A DNA stretch of 39,812 bases from a virus: positions 1-39,812 of IMG/VR virus record IMGVR_UViG_3300038327_000020; one strand, 5' to 3'. Made by a program: the position numbers and the translations under genes. Of the stretch, positions 14,879 to 23,755 are shown piece after piece. The stretch's first letter is position 1, and every line of letters begins with the position of its first letter. The notes below the pieces were generated by a model. It was not told the DNA's origin, made no database searches, and worked only from the letters and a program-made list of their open reading frames with translations.

Positions 14879-16476
14879 ACTATTACCCAAGTTGATCCGC
14901 TAGGAATAGTGACCGTGGCTCCAGAATCGACTGTTATCGGCCCTGCGCTCATGGCGTTTTCACTAGACGTTATTGAATAAGAGGTTGTGACATTCTTTTC
15001 ATTTTCATAAAAGATTTCGTCACCACCCGCACCTGCGGCTCCTCCACCGATACCTCCCCAAGCCGCACCGTAGCCTTCAAAGCCACCTGTCGTGCTGTTG
15101 TATCGAATCATCCCTGCCGCTGGTGAGCCATCGCGTTGTGCGGTAGTACCTGCGGGTAGTTGGCCTGATCCTGTTGCGGAGGTTTTTGCTATGAAACTGC
15201 CACTGCTTGCGGCTGTTACTCTTCCCTGCTGATCCACCGTGATAGCGGAGGCCGTGTAACTTCCCGGCGTAACTGCTGTGTCTGCTATCTTTGCCGCTGT
15301 TACAGCGTCATCAGCGATGGTCGCCGTAGCAATTTGTTTCCATGCTAGGCCGTTAGTAGCCGAGGGGTCAGCGATTACAGCGTAGTCAGTGGTTCCAACA
15401 GGCAGTCTCGTTTCTGAGTCAACCGTGTTATAGACAAGTAGATCACCCTTAGTGGTTAGTTTGTCCGTACCAACAATCGACACCATCTGCCATTCAGAAG
15501 AGGCAGAGGAATATTTCATGTACTGATCATTGGTTGGGGCGGTAGAGGATACTGATTCACCCTGTATGCCTGTTACGGTAACTGCGCCAGCGTTTGTCAT
15601 GGTAGAATCGCCAGACAATGCGGCGGCTGTAAAGCCAGTTCCGTCACCAATAAGAACTTGCGTATCTGCGACTGCTTTATCAGAGGGTACACCGCTTGAG
15701 TTAGCGTCCCTAACCTTTACTGTGTTAGCCGCCATATCTCCTAGTTCAGCGTTGGCTACACCACCATCCTTGATTGTAATGTCACCAGAGGATGCCGCAA
15801 AGTTATCAGAGTTAAAAGAGGCTACACCCTTGTTAGAGGTTGACGCATCTTCTCCTGCAATTGTGAGTGTAGTGCCTGTTGCTGAAGTGTCAATACCCTC
15901 ACCGCCAGTAACGGTAAGGCTTTCTGAATCTAGGTCAACATCAATCGTACCGCTATCAGATATAAGATCAAGGTCTTGGGCTGTAACTTGTGAGTCTACA
16001 TATGCTTTAATAGACTGTTGAGTAGCAAGTTTAACAGCCGAGTCGGATGACATATCATCTTCATCTTTGATTCCTGTTACTGTTGCTCCATCTGCCGCAA
16101 TGTTTACAGAACTGAACTTACCAGTGGATGCTGATGTCGCTCCTATAGGAGTTCCATCAATAGAGCCAGCGTCAATATCTACACTGTTAGATGTTAGGGG
16201 TGATAACGCTAATGTAATCCAAGCGTCATTGGCCTCATTTCTAATCTTTAGTAAGTCATTAGTTGTGTCAAACCAAACTAGCCCTGCTGATATTGATGTT
16301 GCTGGTGCTGATGCACTGGTATGTATTGCATTTACCGCCGCATCTACAGACGGAAAAGAATCCTTTAGTACCTTTTTGATTAAACGGAGATGGTCATCGC
16401 CCTGCGATACATTGTCTGTAGCGCCGGGATTTGTGTCTACCAGTCCGTTAAGAAATGATGCGCTTTCTAGTCCCAT
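14875..16476 (-). CDS. Large tail fibre protein
   Basis: A 533-aa protein. The N-terminus (FLNGLVDTNPGATDNVSQGDDHLRLIKKVL, read as two adjoining motifs) is the common podovirus/siphovirus fibre start with VSQGDDH.RLIK. It is followed by ISAGLVWFDTT..LLKIRN, LATQQSIKAYVDSQV and repeated Thr/Ser/Ala-rich short strands as in trimeric fibre shafts. The end reads VDSGATVTIPSGSTWVIV, a frequent fibre C-terminus. Probably the main side fibre, with the smaller downstream proteins as tips and chaperones. Overlaps the adaptor gene. Confidence 0.85.
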   Translation of the reverse strand: MGLESASFLNGLVDTNPGATDNVSQGDDHLRLIKKVLKDSFPSVDAAVNAIHTSASAPATSISAGLVWFDTTNDLLKIRNEANDAWITLALSPLTSNSVDIDAGSIDGTPIGATSASTGKFSSVNIAADGATVTGIKDEDDMSSDSAVKLATQQSIKAYVDSQVTAQDLDLISDSGTIDVDLDSESLTVTGGEGIDTSATGTTLTIAGEDASTSNKGVASFNSDNFAASSGDITIKDGGVANAELGDMAANTVKVRDANSSGVPSDKAVADTQVLIGDGTGFTAAALSGDSTMTNAGAVTVTGIQGESVSSTAPTNDQYMKYSSASSEWQMVSIVGTDKLTTKGDLLVYNTVDSETRLPVGTTDYAVIADPSATNGLAWKQIATATIADDAVTAAKIADTAVTPGSYTASAITVDQQGRVTAASSGSFIAKTSATGSGQLPAGTTAQRDGSPAAGMIRYNSTTGGFEGYGAAWGGIGGGAAGAGGDEIFYENEKNVTTSYSITSSENAMSAGPITVDSGATVTIPSGSTWVIV

Positions 16477-17105
16477 TAGTGATACCCGCCTGTGTTCATT
16501 ACCCTAAGAACAGAGCCAGAATGCCTATCTTTGTTATCCTGTTCTTGTAGAGTGTTAATAGATTCTTTTAATGCTTGCGCCCATAGTTGAGTTCTAGCAT
16601 CATTCATTAGGAAAGGCTCCGCCTCAAGCAGAGCGCCGTATAGATATACATCTGGAGCATTTGTGATTACCCAATTAGTAGGAGCGCTAACACTTAGGGG
16701 ATCAAAGGTTTTATAGTACAACATACTGGTTGTATACACTACATCAGGCGTTGGCCCAAGACGTATGTTATCTCCTATAATTGTGTAGGTTGCAGGTTTT
16801 CCCTGTTGGCTACCAGCATTTAACCTAACCATCATCTCTGGAGTAAGGTACTGCAACTGAGTTAATGGGGATGTGGTTAAATGAAAATCCCTCATCTGCA
16901 CATATCCTGTAGGTAGCGCTATTGTATTTGTACCAGCCACAGTAGATACAGAAGTGTCTAAGGTTTCCATAGCACGAAGACGGAGGGTTCTGTTAAACCG
17001 AGCCTCGCATAAAGAAATAAACTCTGGAATCCTAGCGGCTAGATCATCCCTGTCTAACCAGTTAGCCACAGCCGTCTCTAGTTCAGTGTAGTTGGCAATA
17101 CTCAT
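16476..17105 (-). CDS. Head-to-tail adaptor (SU10-type)
   Basis: A 209-aa helical protein: ANYTELETAVANWLDRDDL, ARIPEFISLCEARFNRTLR, then a beta insert (IALPTGYVQMRDFHL, QGKPATYTIIGDNIRLGP) and a C-terminal helix (YLYGALLEAEPFLMNDAR). This order (W-DR-D, E-ARFNR-LR, LP-D, GD-I-L-P, Y-ALLEA-P-L) is that of the SU10-like adaptor family, which forms a ring under the portal. It pairs well with the SU10-type capsid protein just upstream. High confidence in the general role. Confidence 0.85.
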   Translation of the reverse strand: MSIANYTELETAVANWLDRDDLAARIPEFISLCEARFNRTLRLRAMETLDTSVSTVAGTNTIALPTGYVQMRDFHLTTSPLTQLQYLTPEMMVRLNAGSQQGKPATYTIIGDNIRLGPTPDVVYTTSMLYYKTFDPLSVSAPTNWVITNAPDVYLYGALLEAEPFLMNDARTQLWAQALKESINTLQEQDNKDRHSGSVLRVMNTGGYH

Positions 17106-17107
17106 AA

Positions 17108-17197
17108 CTATCTACGGGCAATATAGTATATTGCGTTATTTAGGGGTTGAAAGTTTTTCTGAACTGATCCCGGTTGTCCGGGGTTGTATAGCCACAT
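17108..17197 (-). CDS. 29-aa micro-gene in head module
   Basis: A 29-residue frame beginning MWLYNPGQPGSV and ending IYYIARR. It fills the gap between the 99-aa gene and the adaptor gene almost exactly: 2 bases after the upstream stop and 2 before the next ATG. GAGG lies 8 bases before its ATG. The W-x-Y-N-P-G-Q-P-G start is typical of tiny phage open frames in this position. No function is known; it is supported by fit and ribosome site only. Confidence 0.55.
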   Translation of the reverse strand: MWLYNPGQPGSVQKNFQPLNNAIYYIARR

Positions 17198-17199
17198 AG

Positions 17200-17499
17200 T
17201 TATAGCCTCGTTGGTGTGGTGCGTAGGAAAGCGTTATCAGGATCATTGAGATACTTCTTCATCAACTTACTGTCCTTTTCTATTGCGCCATTAGTTTCTT
17301 TCATCCACTTTTCCCATATACCTACAGGGATAGATGCCACTCTCATACCATGCTGTTGCTTACCAAAGGTAAGTTTATCACCATAGTTGTTTAGTAATTC
17401 TTTATTATTGTTTAGGATACCTTCTGCGTCTTGATGGGTTACAAAACTTGTTGTTCCATCAGAGTTTTCTTCTACAGTGGTAGGTCTTAGATGTTTCAT
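17200..17499 (-). CDS. Unknown 99-aa head-module protein
   Basis: A 99-aa protein starting MKHLRPTTVEENSDGTTSF, with a central FGKQQHGMRVASIPVGIWEKWM and a charged C-terminus. I do not recognise a named family; it resembles small conserved genes found right after the capsid gene of marine podoviruses. Its ATG overlaps the stop of the 48-aa gene (ATGA), so translation is coupled. Confidence 0.7.
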   Translation of the reverse strand: MKHLRPTTVEENSDGTTSFVTHQDAEGILNNNKELLNNYGDKLTFGKQQHGMRVASIPVGIWEKWMKETNGAIEKDSKLMKKYLNDPDNAFLRTTPTRL

Positions 17500-17642
17500 A
17501 ATGGTAATGCACCGGGAGTTTTTGACATCTTATCTAATGTTGATACCGCTTTCTTTACAGACGCTTTCTCAGTATAAGGCTTTCCCTTAACCACTTTTTC
17601 TTTCTGTGGTTTCAAACCTTCTTTAAGTAGTGCTTTGCTCAT
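17496..17642 (-). CDS. 48-aa basic protein after capsid gene
   Basis: A 48-residue Lys-rich protein (MSKALLKEGLKPQKEKVVKG to KTPGALPL). It has AGAGGG five bases upstream of the ATG and its stop overlaps the following start (ATGA), so both ends are supported. Charge and size could suit DNA or capsid binding, but no family is recognised. It is the first gene after the terminator-like hairpin that follows the capsid gene. Confidence 0.65.
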   Translation of the reverse strand: MSKALLKEGLKPQKEKVVKGKPYTEKASVKKAVSTLDKMSKTPGALPL

Positions 17643-17670
17643 TTGTCCCTCTATAGGTCATCTAATTCAA

Positions 17671-17697
17671 AATGAATGGCCCCCCCGAAGGAGGGCC
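17671..17697 (-). terminator. Hairpin terminator after capsid gene
   Basis: On the minus strand GGCCCTCC-TTCG-GGGGGGCC forms an 8-bp stem (one G-U pair) closed by a TTCG tetraloop, starting 9 bases after the capsid stop. The following ATTCATTTTGAATT is only moderately T-rich, so termination may be partial, or the hairpin may protect the 3' end of the capsid message. Confidence 0.7.
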
Positions 17698-17705
17698 AAA
17701 CACAT

Positions 17706-18689
17706 TTACGCCGCTTTGACGCCAATAACAGAGCCTGAAGCCTGACCATTCTTACCACGAAGGCCATATTCAGCAATCATCATCTGTTTAACAGAGTCGC
17801 CAGTTTTAGCAAGGGTTTCCGTCTGGAAAGGACGCAGATAATCTACGCTCCAGAAATCGTAATCCAAGACATACAACTGGTTTGACTGACAGAAACGGTT
17901 AGGTACAATTTTAAACGTACCAAAGTCCGTCACGATAACATCGACAGAGTTGACAGCATGGGCTGGGGATGCTTTGTCATGGTTAGTCACGATATCAGCA
18001 ATGACTGAACCAGCCAGAGCAGACAACTTAACCTTCAATGACGAGTCGCACATGATTACGTCAGGCGATCCACCGGCCTTCCAAATCTGCTCGACACAGG
18101 TATTAAGCATAGCCATTGTCAAAACAACTGCCGCGCCACTAGCGGTTTTTGCCGCTGACCCGTCGCCGGGGTTAGCAACAGCGGCGGCTGTTGGGCCGTC
18201 GATGATGTTAGAGTCACCAGCAGTTGCGTCACCAAGCCATGAGTTAAGAGCGGCAGTTTTACGAGCCGTTCCAGATGCGCCAACAGTGGCAACATCATTA
18301 CCCGTCAGCATCAATTCCATGTCGCGTTTTATTTCCTTTGCGCGCTTTGCGAGTTGATAAGCCTGACTTGACTTTCTCCCGGCCCAGTCTACTGCTTCCG
18401 CAGTACCAGAAGTCTGAACTGCTTTCTCAGAAATCTGAGTGTAGTTAGTCAACTTGGTAGGCTCAGAGACTGCCAGCGATGTTGGGTTATCGCCCTCAAT
18501 TTTCTGGTTAGCGGCGGCGGCGGCGAGTTCGTCTTTCTGCCACTCAAAGAGAGTGTTAGAGCAAGAGCCTCGTCCAGCGCCTGAAACAAACGGCGTGTCC
18601 ATTGGACTGATGTTATAAATGATATTACTCAAGTCTTCACGGACTTGTACGCCACCGTAAGTTTCTCGAGTATTAGTAGGGATTGCCAT
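17706..18689 (-). CDS. Major capsid protein (SU10/DUF5309 type)
   Basis: A 327-aa protein with N-terminus ETYGGVQVREDLSNIIYNIS and SPMDTPFVSGAGRG, then NYTQISEKAVQTSGTAEAV and MELMLTGND, and a C-terminal GTFKIVPNRFCQSNQLYVLD. These are signature segments of the SU10-like HK97-fold capsid family (DUF5309, PF17236). It follows the scaffold gene directly and has the best ribosome site of the region (AAGGAGGTAT, 9 bases upstream), and a hairpin follows its stop: both fit very high expression. No fused protease is seen. Confidence 0.93.
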   Translation of the reverse strand: MAIPTNTRETYGGVQVREDLSNIIYNISPMDTPFVSGAGRGSCSNTLFEWQKDELAAAAANQKIEGDNPTSLAVSEPTKLTNYTQISEKAVQTSGTAEAVDWAGRKSSQAYQLAKRAKEIKRDMELMLTGNDVATVGASGTARKTAALNSWLGDATAGDSNIIDGPTAAAVANPGDGSAAKTASGAAVVLTMAMLNTCVEQIWKAGGSPDVIMCDSSLKVKLSALAGSVIADIVTNHDKASPAHAVNSVDVIVTDFGTFKIVPNRFCQSNQLYVLDYDFWSVDYLRPFQTETLAKTGDSVKQMMIAEYGLRGKNGQASGSVIGVKAA

Positions 18690-18707
18690 AGCAATATACC
18701 TCCTTAG

Positions 18708-19745
18708 TTAAAGTTCTACGAAATCTTCAAAGAGAGATACAGAGTCATCAACATGACCGCTCTCTTTTAGACGCTTCATTGAGGCAATACGTTTGGCTTT
18801 TTGGCTATCGGCTTTTTTATTAGTACCTTTGCCAGCCCGGATAACTTTGGGTTTGTTCTTAATCTTTTTGGCTTTAACATCAGAGTTCTGAAGGGCATCA
18901 TACTTTTGAGCCTTCATAAGAACAATCAAAGACCTATGGTCTATTAGTTCCTGTAACTCCTCTTGTTTAAAACCTTGGGATAAAGCATAAGAAGAAAGTT
19001 CTTTTGCTAGTTCACCTCTCTTTTCCGGCTCATTCCATTCAGGCACAGCGGCTACTAGCTTTTTGTGTTCTTCCTGAAGGGCCATCTGTTTGATTTTGGC
19101 AAACTCTTGTTTTTGTTTTTCCGCCTCTACTCCCTGCTGGGCTTGCGCTTGCCTAACACGTTCTTGAGCGTCACGGAACTCTTCCTTCTTTGTTACAAAT
19201 GCAATGGGGTCTTCTTCTCTAAGACTTTCCCAATCAACACTTGCATACTGCTCTAATCCAACCATAGATTGCTGAACAAATTGTCCAATTGCTTCCATGT
19301 ATTGCTGACGCTCCGCCTGTGCCTGCGAAATTTCACTAGCCCACTGCTGTTGCATTTGGGCCATCTGATCTCTTTGGCTTGCAAGTTCTTGCGTTTTACG
19401 AGTATAGTCAGAGTGTCGGGAGTACCCTTGAACAAGTTCGTCAAGGCTTACCTCAAGTTCTTCGCCATCAACTTTGACAGCGTAAACATCAGGTTCCTCT
19501 TCGGACTCGTCTTCCTCTGACTCCTCCTCTTCAGATTCATCTTCTTCAGATTCATCCTCAAGGACTTCCTCTTCCAATGGTTCGTCTTGAGTTTCCTCAG
19601 TAGACTCTTCAACATTTTCGGTAGGGGCGCTCTCCTGTGTCTCTGGTGTGGCCTCTTCAGGCTCCAATAAACCAAGGATTGCTGATTGTGCTTCTACTAT
19701 ACTTCCGGTTTCAACCGGGAGCGGGGCAGTTTGCTTGTCCGCCAT
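18708..19745 (-). CDS. Capsid scaffolding protein
   Basis: A 345-aa very acidic protein. Residues about 40-90 are almost all Glu/Asp/Ser. Then comes the conserved block VKVDGEELEVSLDELVQGYS and HSDYTRKTQELASQRDQ, shared by podovirus scaffolds, followed by long Gln/Glu helices and a basic C-terminus (KIKNKPKVIRAGKGTNKK) likely to bind the capsid protein. It sits between portal genes and the capsid gene as usual. RBS AGGAG lies 8 bases upstream. Confidence 0.9.
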   Translation of the reverse strand: MADKQTAPLPVETGSIVEAQSAILGLLEPEEATPETQESAPTENVEESTEETQDEPLEEEVLEDESEEDESEEEESEEDESEEEPDVYAVKVDGEELEVSLDELVQGYSRHSDYTRKTQELASQRDQMAQMQQQWASEISQAQAERQQYMEAIGQFVQQSMVGLEQYASVDWESLREEDPIAFVTKKEEFRDAQERVRQAQAQQGVEAEKQKQEFAKIKQMALQEEHKKLVAAVPEWNEPEKRGELAKELSSYALSQGFKQEELQELIDHRSLIVLMKAQKYDALQNSDVKAKKIKNKPKVIRAGKGTNKKADSQKAKRIASMKRLKESGHVDDSVSLFEDFVEL

Positions 19746-19757
19746 TTTAAAATCTCC

Positions 19758-20000
19758 TTATATTTGGTATTCCTTGAGTTTCTCGGCCATCTCTCCAGTC
19801 TCAATAATACTGGTTAGATGAAGGCGTAGTCTCTCAAGGAGTCGTAATGAAAGCCAGCATTGCTCCCGGCTTTCGACATCGCTCACACTTGTATTTGCCC
19901 AAGTGTTAAAAATACTTTCCCCTAGTATATCAAATGCTTCCAGATACATCGGGTCTTTGAGGAGGCGCTTGGCTTGTTCCTCTCTTTGCTTGTCAGTCAT
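19758..20000 (-). CDS. Small conserved helical head-module protein
   Basis: An 80-aa helical protein (AKRLLKDPMYLEAFDILGE, then SREQCWLSLRLLERLRLHL). Proteins with the pattern A-LL-DP-EAF-L then RE-W-L-LL-L are common between the portal and scaffold genes of podoviruses. The role is unknown; a link to scaffold or portal assembly is possible. Confidence 0.75.
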   Translation of the reverse strand: MTDKQREEQAKRLLKDPMYLEAFDILGESIFNTWANTSVSDVESREQCWLSLRLLERLRLHLTSIIETGEMAEKLKEYQI

Positions 20001-20002
20001 AA

Positions 20003-20323
20003 TTAAAGGCTATTAAGGTATGCCTCATATCCCTCCGCTGTTCTCATATCAAAACTTGGTGTATCTACTCCGTAACCCGGATCATACCCGTGTAACCTCA
20101 TATCTCCAGAATCGTATTCTATTCTGTAATCCGGGTCTAAAATAGAATCCTTCCACATATTTGCTCCACCATTAGACTGTTGGTTTTGCCAGTCATTATC
20201 TAATGGCCGGTCTGTTGTTGTGTCTGTTGCTGGGGGTGCTTGAGTAGACTGTGGCATACTATGTATATTTTCATACCATCTCATGGAGTCTTCATCGTCT
20301 ATGCCGGGATAAAGTAAACTCAT
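20003..20323 (-). CDS. Unknown 106-aa protein after portal
   Basis: A 106-aa acidic protein (MSLLYPGIDDEDSMRWYENI) with a Pro/Thr/Gln-rich low-complexity middle and a Tyr/Asp/Gly-rich C-terminus (YRIEYDSGDMRLHGYDPGYG). No domain is recognised. The ATG overlaps the portal stop (TAATG). The disordered composition suggests a small linker or assembly factor. Confidence 0.65.
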   Translation of the reverse strand: MSLLYPGIDDEDSMRWYENIHSMPQSTQAPPATDTTTDRPLDNDWQNQQSNGGANMWKDSILDPDYRIEYDSGDMRLHGYDPGYGVDTPSFDMRTAEGYEAYLNSL

Positions 20324-22269
20324 TATCCTATCGCCACTGCTCTGTTTTGCTCTCTTTCAAGAGATAGTTCTTCTGCTTTAAGTTGCGCGTCCACTGCATT
20401 TTTCTCAGCCTCCTGTTGAATCTTAGCCATCTTGACCTGTACGTCAGCGGCTTTGATTTCCAACTCCTTCTGTTTAATTTGCATTTCCATCTGCTCCTGT
20501 TGCGCCTTCATCTGCACTTCAGGATTCGGCTGTTCTGGTTGCGGGGGTGGTGGCTTGGTTAGGTAATCATCTACATTCTGATATCCCATTGCTTTAATTA
20601 AAGCGGCCCCTAAGTTATACATATTATCTACAGTCACAATAGGTAATCCACCGCGCATAGACTCTGACGCAAACTGTAGCATCTGTGAAAGATGTTGCAT
20701 CTGCTCATTCTTTGATCCGTTGCCAAGGGCGACAGATACGGTACAATCCATTTTATCGTTCCACATATCAGGACGCACAGGAACCCACTCGTTCCTTAAC
20801 ATCACCACTCTCTCTTTGTCCTGATACTTAACTAAGAGTTCATAGATGCAGTACATCAGTTCCTTAACACCTGTCTCTGCAAACTGTCTGGCAATTAACT
20901 CTACCCTACTCTGGGCATTAGTCATTACAGCATTCACCGCTGTGGCCGTTGTATGGCTTGTCAGGGCGTCTGCGTTGATGCCCTGTGTATTTTTATTTAC
21001 TCCTGTCCTTGCCTCTCTTACCTCATCGAGATATCCAAGCATCTGGAATGATTCTGGCTGTAGGGGAGGGGTAGCCAAGGGCATGACCGCATTAGGGGAT
21101 TTAACTCGCACCACACCACCCGGCCTCTGGGTTAGCAAATCATCCAGATTCGCTTGACCTTCTAGGACTGCGTATCTACCAAAGTTCTGGTTATAGGCAT
21201 TGTCCATCAGGTTACGCATTAGCGTACTCTTGATTAACTGTAAGTCCATTACAAGGTCAGCAACAGACATACCAAAGAACTTATGAGGGATTTTTATGGG
21301 AGTAATTGAAACGAATGGAACCTTGTCAATCTCTTCATTGGAAAAGATATAATCTCCTACACTACATACTTTACGAAGTTCAGCAATACCGTCATCATCA
21401 TAGTCTGTTTTAATAAATGATTCGTGGAGCCAATATTCTCTTAATGCTTCCTCACCATTCTCATTCATCCCACTGCCCCAAGCAAACGAGTCATCAAACT
21501 CGTAACGCGCCTGACGCTCTGCATTGTAGATTTCTTCGTTGTAACCAGCGCCTAACTCCCCAACATCAAAGTCATCATCTGGGTACATGACTCTTAGGTC
21601 AGAGACAGTCTTCTTTACCCTGTGGCAAACGAATCTAGCATCCTGTATTCCTTTGGCCTCTCTTGAGATAAGGAATTCATCAGGGGGTACATTCTCAATC
21701 TTAATCTTTCCGTTGTAACTAGACCTTTTAATTACAAGGTCATGGTATATTACTTCACCTTCTGTGTACTCTGTATGCTCTAATACTTCTACCTCATCAT
21801 CTGCAATAAGGTATTCAAATTCCATCTCCCCTAAATTTCTGTACTCTTCCCTTTTCTCTTCTGAGTATTCATCCCACCATACCTTTACAATACCATTCTT
21901 CTGTAGGAGTGCATCATGGAACCATGAGTAGAGGATTTCCCAGCCGGGATTATCTTTTGTAAAGACGTAGTTAACGTAGTCAGTAGCCTGTTCTGCGGCG
22001 GCTACGTCCTCTGGGCCATGAGGGGCAAACTTCACCATCTCATCACCAGAGGCAAACACCCTCATCAGAGAGGGTTTAATCCACTCTACTGTGTCTTGTA
22101 CCGTAGAATCAACGTATTGACTACGGCCTTCTATCTCATTACCAAATGGGAGGGCATAGTAATACTTGATAGCCTCCTCTCTCTGTAATGAGATTTCGCC
22201 ATCGTACCCAAGAGAATCATATATCTCCTGCTTGATGCGAGTCATTAGTTCTTGTTCTGTATCAGACAA
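20323..22269 (-). CDS. Portal protein (podovirus, P22-like)
   Basis: A 648-aa protein with signature stretches REEAIKYYYALPFGNEIEG, WIKPSLMRVFASGDEMV, AAEQATDYVNYVF and LYSWFHDALLQKNGIVKVWW, typical of large podovirus portals. A C-terminal coiled tail (after PPPPQPEQPNPEVQMKAQQE) is rich in Gln/Lys/Glu and likely extends into the capsid as a barrel. It forms the dodecamer for packaging and ejection. The start is either TTG at 22269 (overlapping the terminase stop) or ATG at 22245. It directly follows terL, as in most phages. Confidence 0.92.
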   Translation of the reverse strand: MSDTEQELMTRIKQEIYDSLGYDGEISLQREEAIKYYYALPFGNEIEGRSQYVDSTVQDTVEWIKPSLMRVFASGDEMVKFAPHGPEDVAAAEQATDYVNYVFTKDNPGWEILYSWFHDALLQKNGIVKVWWDEYSEEKREEYRNLGEMEFEYLIADDEVEVLEHTEYTEGEVIYHDLVIKRSSYNGKIKIENVPPDEFLISREAKGIQDARFVCHRVKKTVSDLRVMYPDDDFDVGELGAGYNEEIYNAERQARYEFDDSFAWGSGMNENGEEALREYWLHESFIKTDYDDDGIAELRKVCSVGDYIFSNEEIDKVPFVSITPIKIPHKFFGMSVADLVMDLQLIKSTLMRNLMDNAYNQNFGRYAVLEGQANLDDLLTQRPGGVVRVKSPNAVMPLATPPLQPESFQMLGYLDEVREARTGVNKNTQGINADALTSHTTATAVNAVMTNAQSRVELIARQFAETGVKELMYCIYELLVKYQDKERVVMLRNEWVPVRPDMWNDKMDCTVSVALGNGSKNEQMQHLSQMLQFASESMRGGLPIVTVDNMYNLGAALIKAMGYQNVDDYLTKPPPPQPEQPNPEVQMKAQQEQMEMQIKQKELEIKAADVQVKMAKIQQEAEKNAVDAQLKAEELSLEREQNRAVAIG

Positions 22270-23755
22270 TTCCGTAGTTCCTATAGGTTATATCGCTAGT
22301 CCATTCGGGATCAGTTCCCGCTATAGCGTAGCGTTGTGATTGGAAGGCGTATCGTGTGGCGCTCATCAGGTCATCCCTGATAGCAACCACCTTTCCTTCC
22401 TTTCTATGGTACATCCTAAACTCTTCAAACCAGTCTGGGAGGGTGGAGAATACTTTAAAGTTCCCCTTCTCCATTGACTGTAGCATAGCCATTATCCCTT
22501 CCTCTACTGAGTTAGAGCCTTTTTTCTCCCCTAGCCCCGGAGGGTTAGTGAAGTGCTGTAGTAGAAAGTTACACCCATGACCTCTATACTGCTCGGCAAG
22601 ACCGGGGTTTCCCATGCTATCCCTGCGATTTCCGTCATGCGGGTAGGCTATCGGAATAAAATAAGGCCGTTGTCTTATTACCTCGGAGTGTACCGTCGGG
22701 CTTGCTTTAGATGCTCTATAGCAATCGTATATGTAAAAGGTGTCACTTTCATTGTCTATTGCACACCATACCACAGCCGTAGGGTGATCCCAACCAAAGT
22801 CTATGGCCGCAATTCTGGGCCAATGATCCTCTATTTCTACTGGATCAATCATTAAATCTTCTTCGTTTATGGGGAATATAAGGCCAGAACCAATAGACGG
22901 TCTGCCGTATCTCCTCATCTCCCTTTCGTGGGGAGAGTAAGCAGAGAGAATCTGTTCCATTGCATCTTCTGATAGATGCCCTCTCTTCCCCTGCATGGAC
23001 TTCACATTTTCAGATGCGTCATCCCATGTGGCGTTAGTAAGGCTTTGCCCCTTCTTTATGTTGTTCATAAAGGCGGCGACTGTCTCAGTCATCCCCTGCT
23101 CAGGGGTGAAGGTCATGTAGACCATCCCTCTCCTGTCTAGGGTTCGCGTGACGCTCTGTGAGTACAGTTCTCTGGAGGGTTCCTCATCCAACCATACCAC
23201 ATCTACTGATCTACCTTGCCACTTGTCTACACCCATTTCATAGGCTTTAAAGAATAAAGAAGAGTTCTCACCGGAAATATGCCGTATGAGGGCTACGGAC
23301 TTGGCGTTTGGAACACCGGGCTTGCGTTCAGTTTTTATAATACATTCTCTGGGAACAGCGCCGGAGCCAAAGGCTTCTGGATCGTCGGGAGAACCCAATA
23401 ACTCTGCTTGTACAATGTCTCTGGTGGTTTCGTTTGACACACCACCAGCCCATGCTGTAATGGGTCTGTTAAACCTTCTACCCCTCCACCATTTTGGATA
23501 CAGCCCTGTAAGGTGGTAGGACATCTCTGCGGCTCCACAATAAGATTTACCTATTCTGTTGGCCGCCATTAACAGGCGTTGGTTTGCGCCTACACCTGTT
23601 TCGTGGAATTCCTTTTGGTATGGGTACGGATCGTAGAAGTCGATCTTGTTAAAGCGTTCACGCTTTCTTAGTTCTTTTGCTATCTCTACCGCCTTTTCCA
23701 TATCCACTGGCATAGGCGGCTCTTGCTTGCTTCTCAGCGGATGCTCTACTTGCAT
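22262..23755 (-). CDS. terL: Terminase large subunit
   Basis: A 497-aa packaging motor. The ATPase has AANRIGKS (Walker A variant, residues 64-71) and VVWLDEEP (Walker B with catalytic Glu, 186-193). The nuclease domain begins IAAIDFGWDHPTAVVW (D319, D323) and has YPHDGNRRDS further on. This arrangement is that of podovirus (T7 gp19-like, Terminase_6) enzymes that cut concatemers into genome lengths. Start codons at 23755, 23713 and 23701 are possible; each overlaps the hidden 55-aa gene. Confidence 0.95.
   Translation of the reverse strand: MQVEHPLRSKQEPPMPVDMEKAVEIAKELRKRERFNKIDFYDPYPYQKEFHETGVGANQRLLMAANRIGKSYCGAAEMSYHLTGLYPKWWRGRRFNRPITAWAGGVSNETTRDIVQAELLGSPDDPEAFGSGAVPRECIIKTERKPGVPNAKSVALIRHISGENSSLFFKAYEMGVDKWQGRSVDVVWLDEEPSRELYSQSVTRTLDRRGMVYMTFTPEQGMTETVAAFMNNIKKGQSLTNATWDDASENVKSMQGKRGHLSEDAMEQILSAYSPHEREMRRYGRPSIGSGLIFPINEEDLMIDPVEIEDHWPRIAAIDFGWDHPTAVVWCAIDNESDTFYIYDCYRASKASPTVHSEVIRQRPYFIPIAYPHDGNRRDSMGNPGLAEQYRGHGCNFLLQHFTNPPGLGEKKGSNSVEEGIMAMLQSMEKGNFKVFSTLPDWFEEFRMYHRKEGKVVAIRDDLMSATRYAFQSQRYAIAGTDPEWTSDITYRNYGIV

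Noticed and set aside
15530-16021. Plus-strand 163-aa open frame
   Set aside because: Mirror of the low-complexity Ser/Thr/Ala-rich tail fibre; long because of composition.
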